Below, piece by piece: positions 42,764 through 51,009 of a DNA stretch of 64,000 bases. How positions within the stretch are numbered: position 1 is the stretch's first letter; every line of letters begins with the position of its first letter. The stretch covers positions 620,001-684,000 of the forward strand of contig NZ_AP024655.1 of the NCBI RefSeq assembly GCF_019977355.1, written 5' to 3'. Position numbers and translations under genes: made by a program. The notes under the pieces were generated by a model, which saw only the letters and a program-made list of their open reading frames with translations, had not been told where the DNA came from and made no database searches. This stretch comes from Arthrobacter sp. NicSoilB8. Lineage in GTDB: Bacteria; Actinomycetota; Actinomycetes; Actinomycetales; Micrococcaceae.

Positions 42764-43302
42764 GGTGCGCCCTCCCGGTTCGGGTTCGTAACGAGATCCA
42801 CGACGGCGACCATCGCCCGCGGTACGGCCGCTGCCACGGCGCCGGTCAGACCGATCCCTTCGCTCAGGTCCGCCGGCACGCAGCCCACCACAAAGGTCAG
42901 GGGCAGCTCACCTCCGAGGGAGCGAAGGCGTCCCAATACGGCCACCGGATCCATGCCGTGCGGGTCAAGGGCCGCCGCGCCGTCCAGGTCCTCCCGGCCC
43001 ACCCGCAGCACCCTGATGCAGCCGGGCGAGTTTGCCTCCAGGGCGTCTGGAGGCACGGTGTCCACCAGGACCAGGATGTCCACACCGGCCAGCAGATCGT
43101 AGGCCAGATGCATTCCCCGGATTCCATAGTCCACGGCTAGCATGCCCGGAACTGCGCGGCCAGCGTCCGCGGCCAGACGGCGGGCCACTTCGGGGCCGAA
43201 GCCGTCATCGCGCAGAAACAAGTTGCCCACGCCGGCCACCAGGATGTGGCAGGGGTGCTCCGCAGTGCCGTCCGCGGGGTCTGGCCGGATCACCAGCGTC
43301 AC
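42754..43302 (-). CDS. Hydrogenase maturation protease
   Basis: A 182-aa HybD/HycI-type endopeptidase. The core starts HILVAGVGNLFLRDDGFGPEVARRL with the Ni-sensing Glu/Asp region (DDGFG), then VDYGIRGMHLAYDLLAGVDILVLVDTV. It removes the C-terminal peptide of the large subunit after nickel insertion; a cleavable tail is present on the large subunit encoded upstream. The start is GTG 43302, overlapping the preceding small ORF by GTGA. The C-terminal half, rich in Gly/Val, matches the family. Confidence 0.85.
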   Translation of the reverse strand: MTLVIRPDPADGTAEHPCHILVAGVGNLFLRDDGFGPEVARRLAADAGRAVPGMLAVDYGIRGMHLAYDLLAGVDILVLVDTVPPDALEANSPGCIRVLRVGREDLDGAAALDPHGMDPVAVLGRLRSLGGELPLTFVVGCVPADLSEGIGLTGAVAAAVPRAMVAVVDLVTNPNREGAPCA

Positions 43303-43418
43303 ATCCGCCGCGCTTTCAGGTAGCGCTGGATATCCGGGACCGACCGAATCCCCACATAGACGGCGCCGAGTCCCAGCGCCACCAGCACTCCAACCGTGAC
43401 TATCCCGATAATCCTCAT
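43299..43418 (-). CDS. 39-aa membrane peptide of the hydrogenase operon (DUF6893-like)
   Basis: A short ORF with one predicted transmembrane helix: MRIIGIVTVGVLVALGLGAV followed by a basic tail SVPDIQRYLKARRM. A good ribosome site (AAGGGGAAA) precedes the ATG. It overlaps the preceding gene by ATGA and the protease gene by GTGA, so it fits the coupled gene chain exactly. A similar small protein, DUF6893, is present in actinobacterial hydrogenase loci. It could anchor the hydrogenase or an electron-transfer partner to the membrane; that is an inference. Confidence 0.75.
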   Translation of the reverse strand: MRIIGIVTVGVLVALGLGAVYVGIRSVPDIQRYLKARRM

Positions 43419-44806
43419 AGTGGGTTTCCCCTTCCATCGTCGAGCGGTTCCAGTTCCTCGGGAGCGTAGTAGAAGGACCTGCCATAGCCCTCGTGTAGGT
43501 CCGCCGCGGGGTCCTTTTCGAGCACCAGGCCAACGTGGGTGCTGCCGTCGACGTCGAAATGCACGCTCGTGACGCGTCCGGTCTGCCCGGCGAAGAAGAG
43601 ATCCTGCGCGTCAGCGCGGCGGCTCGGGTTTACCCTTACCCGGCTGCCGCGGGCCACCGGTACGCCATTGATCACAACGGCATCCAGGTGCGGCTGGACG
43701 AGGGCTTCTGATTCCGGCGTCCACCAGGCCGGCGGTTCCTCAGCAGTGCCGGCGAAGCTTCCCCCGGAGTCCGGGATTTCCTCGGCGTGGGGGTTACGCA
43801 GGATGCCGTGCAGCTGCTGGAGCTCCTCCGGCGACATGGCCTCGCACTGGTCGATGATCGCCGCGGCACGCGGGTCCGTCGCCCGGGCCTCGGCCTTCTC
43901 CTCGTCCGTCAGCGTCAGAACGCGCAGGGTGAGGATCTCGTCAATTTCTGTGGAGTCGTAGAGGGCCACTGAACTTTCCGGGGCCACTGCAGGGTGGTCG
44001 TAGAGGATGATCGGGGACACCAGCAGCACGTCGGTCTGGCCCTCGGGCCCGGCCAGCACCGGCCAGCAGCGGTATTGGGCGCAGGACGCGGCGGCCTCCT
44101 TGGCCCCGTCCGGCGGGTCCAGCAGGGACAGGAAGTCCGCGCCCCTCAGGTCCAGGAGCACGTGGGCGCCGATGAAAGACGTGGCGATGGCGTCCTGGCG
44201 GTTCGGCGGTTCCGCAACGGATCCGGCCGTGTTCGCCACCGAAACCCTGAGCCGCAGCAGACGGCCGTCGACGGCGGTGGCGCTGAGCGTCACTTCGCCG
44301 TGCAGCGCGCGACGACGGCGAACCAGCCGTCCGGCCGGCCGGCCGGCGTCGTCCCTGACTTCCTCCATGTCCTCGCCGAAGGGGACGTCCACCGGCAGCA
44401 CGAGCGCCCGGTCCAGGCCCGGCAAGTGAGCCAGCGTAAACGGCCCCAGGACGGTTTCCTGCTCCACCGCCTCATCCCAGCTCAGCCATCGGGCGGAACC
44501 GACGGTGAGCTCATCCACCGGGCTGAAGCTGCCGGCGTCGTCCAATCTTTCCGCAGCGCGCGACTGCAACTGCAGGAAGCGCAGGTGAACGTACAGGCCG
44601 GCGTCGGGCCCCGGGGCCAGTAGGCAGTCGGCGAACATTTCGTGGTCTTCTCCGACGCCGGACTCGGCGGCACCGGGCGGACCCAGGATGCCGAACTGCC
44701 AGCGGGCCTGGTTCTTCTGCGAGGACGCCCGGTAGGGGTAGAGGAGGTAGCCCTCGTAGAGGACGGCATCCGCCACTGCCCGGGCAAGGCTCAGGCTCAT
44801 GCTCAT
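43415..44806 (-). CDS. Conserved hydrogenase-cluster protein of unknown function
   Basis: A 463-aa soluble protein. It begins MSMSLSLARAVADAVLYEGYLLYPYRASSQKNQARW and has a beta-rich body with many short strands. The C-terminal ~70 residues (VARGSRVRVNPSRRADAQDLFFAGQTGRVTSVHFDVDGSTHVGLVLEKD) look like an SH3-like barrel. I recognise it only as a protein of group 1h hydrogenase clusters; no biochemical role is known to me. It overlaps DUF6084 and the 39-aa ORF by ATGA at both ends. The start at 44806 is fixed by that overlap and by family beginning. Confidence 0.65.
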   Translation of the reverse strand: MSMSLSLARAVADAVLYEGYLLYPYRASSQKNQARWQFGILGPPGAAESGVGEDHEMFADCLLAPGPDAGLYVHLRFLQLQSRAAERLDDAGSFSPVDELTVGSARWLSWDEAVEQETVLGPFTLAHLPGLDRALVLPVDVPFGEDMEEVRDDAGRPAGRLVRRRRALHGEVTLSATAVDGRLLRLRVSVANTAGSVAEPPNRQDAIATSFIGAHVLLDLRGADFLSLLDPPDGAKEAAASCAQYRCWPVLAGPEGQTDVLLVSPIILYDHPAVAPESSVALYDSTEIDEILTLRVLTLTDEEKAEARATDPRAAAIIDQCEAMSPEELQQLHGILRNPHAEEIPDSGGSFAGTAEEPPAWWTPESEALVQPHLDAVVINGVPVARGSRVRVNPSRRADAQDLFFAGQTGRVTSVHFDVDGSTHVGLVLEKDPAADLHEGYGRSFYYAPEELEPLDDGRGNPL

Positions 44807-45459
44807 GGCAGCCGCTTCCCGTCCGCGTCGGAGGCTGCAGCGGCCAGCAGGGATTCGACGGCGGCCTCCCACGATGTCAATCCGCGCGCCGACTTGTACT
44901 GCGCCAGGGCCGCCAGGACGTCGCGGTCCAGGCGGATCCAACCCGCGTTGGGGAAGTAGACGTCCATCAGCCGTTGCCAGACGGACACAGGAAGCCGGTA
45001 GGGTGCCTCGAGATCCCAGGGCACCTGTTCCACGCCGAAGCCGGTCTGGCCCCTGGTGAAGACGGTTCCGGAGAACAGGAACTCAAGCGGTACCTCGCCG
45101 TCCCGCAGCGCATGGAGGTATTTGGCGGCGGCAACGTCGAAGTCAAAGGTGCAAGGCAGGGGGACGTCCACCTCGGTGCTGTCGGAGAAGCCCTGCACCA
45201 TGGTGCTGCACTGCATCCAGAGGAAGGATTTCAGCGTGTTGGGCCAACGCCCGCGCTCGCCGAAAAGATCCAGCAGCCCCGGTTCCTCCGCCGGCGCATA
45301 GCCGCGGCGCTGCGGCAGGATCCGCACCTGGCAACGCAACGCGATGGCGTGGATAGCCGTGCCCGTGGATTCGGTCAGGCGTAGCCGGGCGGTCAGCTGC
45401 GGGGCCGCGCTGTACGGCTCCGGCTGGACATCGACGACGGCGAACGCCAGCCCGGTCAT
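44803..45459 (-). CDS. DUF6084 family hydrogenase-associated protein
   Basis: A 218-aa protein (MTGLAFAVVDVQPEPYSAAPQLTARLRL, then IHAIALRCQVRILPQRRGY, GLLDLFGERGRWPNTLKSFLWMQC, and PYRLPVSVWQRLMDVYFPNAGWIRL). Matches the DUF6084 family of actinobacterial hydrogenase loci, of unknown function. Its ATG overlaps the stop of the DUF5947 gene and its stop overlaps the next start, both by ATGA, indicating tight stoichiometric translation. Confidence 0.75.
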   Translation of the reverse strand: MTGLAFAVVDVQPEPYSAAPQLTARLRLTESTGTAIHAIALRCQVRILPQRRGYAPAEEPGLLDLFGERGRWPNTLKSFLWMQCSTMVQGFSDSTEVDVPLPCTFDFDVAAAKYLHALRDGEVPLEFLFSGTVFTRGQTGFGVEQVPWDLEAPYRLPVSVWQRLMDVYFPNAGWIRLDRDVLAALAQYKSARGLTSWEAAVESLLAAAASDADGKRLP

Positions 45460-46163
45460 TGCGTTCCGCCCGCCGCTGGCTCGTGGTCTTCCTTGTGTGC
45501 CGGTTTGCTGCGGCTGCTGACAGCTTCAAAGAAGGCGGTGAGCTGCTCGCGGGCCTCCTGCCCGCCGTCGAACCCCCGCCAGACGCGGCGAAGCTGGCCC
45601 ACGAGCTCATAACAGGCGTCCACCGGCACCAAATGGCAGTCGGCCTGCGGGCGGTCCTTTCCTGGGCCGCGGATCAGCAAGGCCTCGGTGTCCGGCGCCG
45701 CCGCTGCCAGCGACGGGTTGCGCGCCAGCACGATGCCCCAGGCATCCAGTGGAAGCTCGGATTCGGTGGCGCCCGCCGGGCCGGGGTAGAAGGCGACCGT
45801 CCGGCCCAATGTGGAGCTGCGGAAGAAGAAGGCGAGGCCCACCGGTATCTCCAGTTCGTCCCACTGGCCCGGACCCAGTTCGAAGTCGGGAAACGAGAGG
45901 TACCGGTCCGGCACGGAACGGTAGCGAAGATGGGCGGTGCTGTCCGTGAACAGGAGGTAGCAGGGCCTGCAGGTGCACATCATGGCGTGGCTCACGACGT
46001 CCACCACGTGCTGGTGCGGCTCGGCGATGGGCTCGCCGCACATCTCACAGCGTTCGCCGGCGGGCGGGGCGGCCGGCTGAGCGGCGATCCGCCGAAGCAA
46101 GGCAACGGGAAGGCCACCGGAGCCTGGTGTGCGGCCCACTCCACGGGCTGGCCCCGGCGTCAT
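45456..46163 (-). CDS. DUF5947 family protein with a CxxC/CxCxxC site
   Basis: A 235-aa protein with a conserved metal-binding-type sequence CEMCGEPIAEPHQHVVDVVSHAMMCTCRPCYLLFTD (about residues 39-74). These cysteines and histidines could hold zinc or an Fe-S cluster. The rest, including FDFELGPGQW-like SFPDFELGPGQWDELEIPVGLAFFFRS, follows DUF5947 of hydrogenase clusters. Function unknown. The ATG at 46163 overlaps the stop of the upstream micro-ORF. Confidence 0.75.
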   Translation of the reverse strand: MTPGPARGVGRTPGSGGLPVALLRRIAAQPAAPPAGERCEMCGEPIAEPHQHVVDVVSHAMMCTCRPCYLLFTDSTAHLRYRSVPDRYLSFPDFELGPGQWDELEIPVGLAFFFRSSTLGRTVAFYPGPAGATESELPLDAWGIVLARNPSLAAAAPDTEALLIRGPGKDRPQADCHLVPVDACYELVGQLRRVWRGFDGGQEAREQLTAFFEAVSSRSKPAHKEDHEPAAGGTQ

Positions 46164-46255
46164 CCGAGCAGGCCTGTCACGTCACGCGCTGTCACTTCGG
46201 GCGCTGTCACTTCGGGCGCTGTCACTTCGGGCGCTGTCATTTCAGGCGCTGTCAT
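46160..46255 (-). CDS. Micro-ORF of tandem MTAPE repeats
   Basis: A 31-aa ORF encoded almost wholly by five 15-bp tandem repeats, reading MTAPE, MTAPE, VTAPE, VTAPE, VTARD and then VTGLLG. It starts one base after the stop of the NifU/Rieske-like gene and ends overlapping the DUF5947 start (ATGA). It may be a translational coupler rather than a functional peptide, or a remnant of repeat expansion. It has no Shine-Dalgarno of its own and would depend on reinitiation. Confidence 0.45.
   Translation of the reverse strand: MTAPEMTAPEVTAPEVTAPEVTARDVTGLLG
46181..46255. repeat. 15-bp tandem repeat, five copies, in the hydrogenase operon
   Basis: The unit on the plus strand is CGCTGTCACTTCGGG with small variations (TTTCAGG in the last copies). 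It spans the junction between the NifU/Rieske-like gene and DUF5947, and each unit carries an in-frame start-like ATG or GTG on the minus strand. Copy number is likely to differ between isolates. Confidence 0.85.
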
Positions 46256-46256
46256 T

Positions 46257-47234
46257 TCAGGCGTCCTGGCTGGACACTGCCGGCACGGCTACGGACAGCA
46301 CGCCGGCCCGCAGCAGGAGGGGCAGCGGATCAAGGTGCAGGGTCCTGTCCTCAAGACAGGAACCGGCCTGGCGCACGTCGAAATGCGCACGGCACGCTGG
46401 GCAGCGCAACAGGCCGCCGCCCGCCGGCCCCGCGAGGGCGCGCTGGAGTGTTGCGCCGGCCATGGATCCGGTGCAGCGCGGGCAGTAGTCCCGGTACGCG
46501 TACAGGTCCTGCCCGGTCCGGCAGGCGAGCACCGGGTATCCGCCAACCAGGAAACCGGCCACTTCGCCTTGTTCCAGGCCGGCGATCTCCGGCACGGCCT
46601 GCCACGAACCGGGGGCGTGCTCCTGCCAGTGCCCCGGCCGGCCGGCCCCGGTGCCAGCGTCGCCGCCGCCGTCGTCGTCGTTTGGATGGTTCAGCCGGAC
46701 GAGCAGCGCGTCCACCGGGATCACGGCCGGGCCGGCCGGCTGCGATTCCGCCTCGACGACTTCGATGGCGGTCACCTCCGGCGCCGCCGTCTCGATGGCC
46801 TCCTCGACGGCGAACTTGAGCGTGACGGACGACGACGGGCAGCCCTGGCAGGTGCCCAGCAGTTTCAACCGCACGACTCCCTCGGTGCTGACGTCCAAAA
46901 GCTCCACGTTGCCGCCGTGCGAGCCGAGGTAGGGGCGCACGCTGTCCAGCGCAGCAGTCACCCGGGTTTCCAAGTCCTGAGGATGCAGCCCGTGGATTAC
47001 TAGCAGACTGGACACCAGCTCGTCCGCCGTCAGCGCGTCCAGCGTTGCCTGGTCGAGCTGCCCGCGGTCGTCCAGGATTTCCAGGATGCGGGCCAACCCG
47101 GAACCGTACAGGTCCGTCACCTGGCGGACTAGTTCCTCCGCACGCCCGCGGGCCACTGCCCCGCCGGCTCCGAGGGCATCGAGGAGACTTTCGATCCGGT
47201 CGCCGGCCTGCCGCGGCCGGTCCTCGCCAGGCAT
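46257..47234 (-). CDS. NifU C-terminal domain fused to a Rieske-like domain
   Basis: A 325-aa fusion. Residues ~85-165 are the NifU-type Fe-S scaffold (VRPYLGSHGGNVELLDV, then GTCQGCPSSSVTLKFAVEEAI with Cys129 and Cys132). Residues ~215-300 look like a Rieske fold, but the ligand positions are CPRC (Cys251, Cys254) and CPAC (Cys278, Cys281) followed by His284, so the usual C-x-H/C-x2-H pattern is not present. Such proteins are part of actinobacterial group 1h hydrogenase operons and probably move electrons from the small subunit, or deliver its clusters. The start is ATG 47234, five bases after the large-subunit stop. Confidence 0.82.
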   Translation of the reverse strand: MPGEDRPRQAGDRIESLLDALGAGGAVARGRAEELVRQVTDLYGSGLARILEILDDRGQLDQATLDALTADELVSSLLVIHGLHPQDLETRVTAALDSVRPYLGSHGGNVELLDVSTEGVVRLKLLGTCQGCPSSSVTLKFAVEEAIETAAPEVTAIEVVEAESQPAGPAVIPVDALLVRLNHPNDDDGGGDAGTGAGRPGHWQEHAPGSWQAVPEIAGLEQGEVAGFLVGGYPVLACRTGQDLYAYRDYCPRCTGSMAGATLQRALAGPAGGGLLRCPACRAHFDVRQAGSCLEDRTLHLDPLPLLLRAGVLSVAVPAVSSQDA

Positions 47235-47239
47235 CTCCA

Positions 47240-49033
47240 CTACTCGCCGGTCAGGGTCTGGGTAGGGGAGTGCAGCTTCTTGAGGGTCTGGCCGTTGCCC
47301 AGGTACATGTGGACGCCGCAGGGCAGACACGGGTCAAAGCTGCGGACTGTGCGCATGATGTCGATGCCCTTGAAGTTCTCGCGGTTGTTCTCCTCGAAGA
47401 TGGGCTGGCCTTGCACTGCGTCCTCATACGGGCCCGCAGTCCCCGCCGAATCCGTGGGGCTCGCATTCCAGGGGGTTGGTGGATAGGGATGGTAGTTGGC
47501 GATCTTGCCGTCGCGGATCACCATATGGTGGGACAGGACGCCCCGCACGGCCTCGGTGAAGCCGCAGCTGATGGCTTCGTCCGGAACCTCGAAGGATTCC
47601 CAGGTCTTGGTGCGGCCGGCCCGAATCTCCTCAAGCGCCTTTTCCGCGAAGTGCAGGGCGGCGGCCGCGGCATAGGCCTGGAAGTAGGTGCGGGCCCGGT
47701 TGCGTTCGATCGTGTTGCTCCACTGCGGAATGTTCCACTCAAAGGACACCGGACCCTTCAGTGCGGTCTTGGGCAGGTTGATCTGCACGCTCCGGCCGGT
47801 GGCCTTGATGTAACCGATGTCCACCAGCCCGGCGAGTGCCGTTGACCAGAGCCGCGCCAGCGGGCCGCCGCCGGTGTCCAGTGCAAGGTTGTCCTGGCCG
47901 TCAAACCAGCGGGGGGACATCACCCAGCTGTACTTTTCCGCGAGGTCCCGCTTCTGCGGCCGCGGATTGGTGTGCTGGTTCCAGGGGTGCCGGCGGTCCA
48001 CGGGATTTCCCAGCGGATCATGGGTCACGAACATCTCCTGGTCTTCCCAGTCCTCGTAGTAAGAGGAACCGAGCATGATCCGGATGCCCAGGTTGATCCG
48101 CACAAGGTCGGTCGTGACGAGCTTGCCGTCCACCACTACTCCGGGCGTGACGAACATCTTCCGACCCCACTCGGTCATGTCCTTGTACTGGAAGTTGCAG
48201 TAGTCGGGATCCTGGAGCGAGCCCCAGCAGCCAAGCAGGGTACGCCGCAGGCCCACCTGTTCGTAGCCCGGAAGCGCCTCGTAGAAGAAGTCGAAAAGGT
48301 CGTCGTGCATGGGGACGACCTTCTTCATGAACTCCACATAACGCATGAGACGCGTGATGTAGTCGGTCATCAGCTGGATGGTCGCCACCGTACCCACGCC
48401 GCCCGGGTAGAGCGTAGACGGGTGCACATGGCGCCCCTCCATGAGGCAGAACATTTCGCGGGTTGCCCGGCTGACCTGCAGCGCCTCCCGGTAGAACTCG
48501 CCGGTGAACGGGTTGAGCGAACGCATGATGTCGGCGATGGTGCGGTAGCCGTGTTCGGCCTCGTGCGGCGCCCGGGTGTTTTCCGCCTTGGCCAGGACGC
48601 CGGGGTTGGTCTCGGACACCATCTTTTCGCAGTAGTCCACGCCCACCAGGTTTTCCTGGAAAATGTTGTGGTCGAACATGTACTCGGCCGCTTCGCCAAG
48701 GTTCACGATCCACTCGCCCAGGTTTGGCGGCTTCACGCCGTACGCCATGTTCTGCGCATAGCAGGAACAAGTGGCATGGTTGTCGCCGCAGATCCCGCAG
48801 ATGCGGCTCGTGATGAAATGGGCGTCCCGGGGGTCCTTGCCCTTCATGAAGATGGAGTAGCCGCGAAAGATCGAGGACGTGCTCTTGCACTCCACCACCT
48901 GGTTGTTCGCGAAATCGATCTTGGTGTAGATGCCCAGGCTGCCCACGATCCTCGTGATCGGGTCCCACGCCATCTCCACCAGGTTGTTATTGCCTGTTCC
49001 GCTTCCGGACGGCATTGGAATCGTTGAGGTCAT
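47240..49033 (-). CDS. hhyL: [NiFe] hydrogenase large subunit, group 1h (high-affinity)
   Basis: A 597-aa catalytic subunit that splits H2 at a Ni-Fe(CN)2CO centre. L1 motif RICGICGDNHATCS with Cys79 and Cys82; L2 motif DPCLPCGVH with Cys569, Cys572 and His575. The RICGICGDNHATC form is that of group 1h (actinobacterial, formerly group 5) enzymes, which oxidise atmospheric H2. After His575 a 22-residue tail (MYLGNGQTLKKLHSP and on) remains, the piece removed by the maturation protease. The start is ATG 49033, with AGGTG upstream, rather than GTG 49042. It lies 26 bases after hhyS. Confidence 0.95.
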   Translation of the reverse strand: MTSTIPMPSGSGTGNNNLVEMAWDPITRIVGSLGIYTKIDFANNQVVECKSTSSIFRGYSIFMKGKDPRDAHFITSRICGICGDNHATCSCYAQNMAYGVKPPNLGEWIVNLGEAAEYMFDHNIFQENLVGVDYCEKMVSETNPGVLAKAENTRAPHEAEHGYRTIADIMRSLNPFTGEFYREALQVSRATREMFCLMEGRHVHPSTLYPGGVGTVATIQLMTDYITRLMRYVEFMKKVVPMHDDLFDFFYEALPGYEQVGLRRTLLGCWGSLQDPDYCNFQYKDMTEWGRKMFVTPGVVVDGKLVTTDLVRINLGIRIMLGSSYYEDWEDQEMFVTHDPLGNPVDRRHPWNQHTNPRPQKRDLAEKYSWVMSPRWFDGQDNLALDTGGGPLARLWSTALAGLVDIGYIKATGRSVQINLPKTALKGPVSFEWNIPQWSNTIERNRARTYFQAYAAAAALHFAEKALEEIRAGRTKTWESFEVPDEAISCGFTEAVRGVLSHHMVIRDGKIANYHPYPPTPWNASPTDSAGTAGPYEDAVQGQPIFEENNRENFKGIDIMRTVRSFDPCLPCGVHMYLGNGQTLKKLHSPTQTLTGE

Positions 49034-49059
49034 GTGCTTCACCTGTCTGGAAGTTGGGC

Positions 49060-50118
49060 TTACCAGGTGCGCCGGGCACCAGTGAGGAGCTCAGTGCCGG
49101 GCCGGCGCCACCTGGGCTCCTGGTCCAGAGTGTGGGTGGTGATTCCACGCAACGCCCTGATCGCCGAGCCGTACGGGCGGATGGTGCTGGTTGAAAGCTT
49201 GCCGCCGGGCGGCTCATCCATGAAGGGCATGAACTTGTCCGGGAACCCAGGCATCGTGCAGCCGATGCAGATGCCGCCGACGTTCGGGCAGCCGCCGATC
49301 CCGTTCATCCAGCCGCGTTTGGGGACGTTGCACTTGACCACCGGGCCCCAGCATCCAAGTTTGACGATGCACTTCGGGGATCCGTATTCGGTGGCGAAGT
49401 CACCCTGTTCGTAGTAACCGGCCCGGTCACAGCCCTCGTGGACGGTCTTGCCGAAAAGCCAGGTGGGCCGCAGCGCGTCGTCCAGCGGGATCATCGGCGC
49501 CTGACCCGTGGCCTGGTAGAGCAGGTAGGTCATGGTTTCGGAGAGGTTGTCCGGCTGGATGGGGCAGCCCGGGACACAAACGATGGGGATCCCGGCTTTC
49601 GATTTCCAGTCGTAGCCGAGGTAATCCGGCACGCCCATGGCCCCGGTGGGATTTCCCGCCATCGCATGGATGCCCCCATAGGTGGCGCACGTTCCGGCGG
49701 CGATGATGGCGGTGGCCTTGGGTGCCAGGCGATCCAGCCATTCGCTGGTGGTGATGGGCTGGCCGGTTTCGAGGTCGTTCCCGAACCCGCACCAGTAGCC
49801 GCCGGGGTCGTGGAGTTTCTCATTCGGGATGGAGCCCTCCACCACCAGGACAAACGGCTCCAGTTCGCCGCGATCGGCCTTACGGAACCACTCGAGGAAG
49901 TCGTCGGCCCCCTCCTGCGGGCCACACTCGAAGTCGATCAGGGGCCAATGCATGGCAATGCGCGGCAGGCCAGGCAAAGCGCCGAGAGCTATTTCCTCGA
50001 CGCTGGGCTGCGTGGCCGCGGTCAGGGCCACAGAATCGCCGTCGCAGCTGAGCCCTGCGTTGATCCACAGCACGTGAATAAGGGTTTCTTCGGCCTTCAG
50101 AGAAGTTTCAGTAGGCAT
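49060..50118 (-). CDS. hhyS: [NiFe] hydrogenase small subunit, group 1h
   Basis: A 352-aa Fe-S subunit that conducts electrons away from the active site. Proximal-cluster region INAGLSCDGDSVAL, GTCATYGG and CVPGCPIQPDN; medial/distal region VHEGCDRAGYYEQGDFA, GCWGPVVKCNVPKRGW and GGCPNVGGICIGCTMPGFPDKF. In the characterised Ralstonia relative the proximal cluster has three Cys and one Asp; here too a fourth proximal Cys is not obvious. No twin-arginine signal is present, as in other group 1h enzymes, so the enzyme stays on the cytoplasmic side. It lies 21 bases after hypB. Confidence 0.95.
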   Translation of the reverse strand: MPTETSLKAEETLIHVLWINAGLSCDGDSVALTAATQPSVEEIALGALPGLPRIAMHWPLIDFECGPQEGADDFLEWFRKADRGELEPFVLVVEGSIPNEKLHDPGGYWCGFGNDLETGQPITTSEWLDRLAPKATAIIAAGTCATYGGIHAMAGNPTGAMGVPDYLGYDWKSKAGIPIVCVPGCPIQPDNLSETMTYLLYQATGQAPMIPLDDALRPTWLFGKTVHEGCDRAGYYEQGDFATEYGSPKCIVKLGCWGPVVKCNVPKRGWMNGIGGCPNVGGICIGCTMPGFPDKFMPFMDEPPGGKLSTSTIRPYGSAIRALRGITTHTLDQEPRWRRPGTELLTGARRTW

Positions 50119-50139
50119 CGTTGCCTCTTTCGGAGGCCC

Positions 50140-51006
50140 TTACGGGCTCAGTGTGTCCGTCAAGGATTCAGTCAAAGTTGATGACCGGGAACTGGTTCCG
50201 TCGAGCCAGTCGTACCAGCCGGCGAGGCCATCGCCGGTGGTGGCGGAAAGGACCAGGAATTCGGTGCGCGGGTTGATCTGCCGGGCCCTGTGCTGGAACC
50301 GGTCGACGTCGAAATCAACGTAGGGGAGCAGGTCCGACTTGTTGATGATCACCAGATCGGCTGCCCTGAACATGTGCGGGTATTTCTGCGGCTTATCATC
50401 ACCTTCCGTCACGGAAACGACTACTACTTTGGCTGCTTCACCGAGGTCAAACAGCGCAGGGCAGACCAGATTGCCCACATTTTCGATAAATACCGTGCAC
50501 CCGGTCTCCGGGTCCAGCGCGTCCAGCCCGCGCCGGAGCATGTCCGCGTCCAAATGGCAGCCCGCTCCGGTGTTGATCTGGACGACGGGCCGTCCCACGG
50601 CCCGGATGCGGTCTGCGTCCAGTGAGGTCTCCTGGTCGCCTTCGACCACCCCGGCGCGCAGCCGTTCGCCCAGGTCTGCGAGGGTGCGGACCAGGAGAGT
50701 CGTCTTACCTGCTCCGGGGGAACTCATCACATTCAACGCCCTGATGCCGCGGCCCTCCAGCCAGCCCCGGTTCCTCGCCGCGAGCAGCTCGTTTTTCTGG
50801 AGCAAGCTCTGCTTAATCGGGATGGTTTCAGGATGATCATGGTGCCCGTGGTCATGATCAGGATCATGCGGGTGCTCGTGCCCGTGGGGATGCTCGTGGT
50901 CGTGCCCGTGCTCATGCGGGTGCTCTACCGAGACGGCGGTCGATGGTTCCTGAAGCGTGGAGACCCTGATGTTCGTCTCGTCGCCGCATCCGCATGTTGC
51001 ACACAC
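50140..51006 (-). CDS. hypB: Hydrogenase nickel incorporation GTPase HypB
   Basis: A 288-aa GTPase. The N-terminal CATCGCGD is the high-affinity Ni motif, followed by a His-rich stretch (residues ~29-60, with many HPHEHGHDHEHPH-type runs) that stores nickel or zinc. GTPase motifs: P-loop SSPGAGKTTLL, the metal site GAGCHLDADM and NKSDL for guanine. It supplies Ni to the large subunit with HypA. The start is GTG 51006, three bases after hypA. The His-rich coding DNA is a short-period repeat. Confidence 0.95.
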   Translation of the reverse strand: MCATCGCGDETNIRVSTLQEPSTAVSVEHPHEHGHDHEHPHGHEHPHDPDHDHGHHDHPETIPIKQSLLQKNELLAARNRGWLEGRGIRALNVMSSPGAGKTTLLVRTLADLGERLRAGVVEGDQETSLDADRIRAVGRPVVQINTGAGCHLDADMLRRGLDALDPETGCTVFIENVGNLVCPALFDLGEAAKVVVVSVTEGDDKPQKYPHMFRAADLVIINKSDLLPYVDFDVDRFQHRARQINPRTEFLVLSATTGDGLAGWYDWLDGTSSRSSTLTESLTDTLSP

Positions 51007-51009
51007 TGG

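Noticed and set aside
50818..50935. Short-period repeat resembling a CRISPR or satellite
   Set aside because: It encodes the His-rich nickel-storage segment of HypB; the repeats reflect His codons, and there are no spacers.
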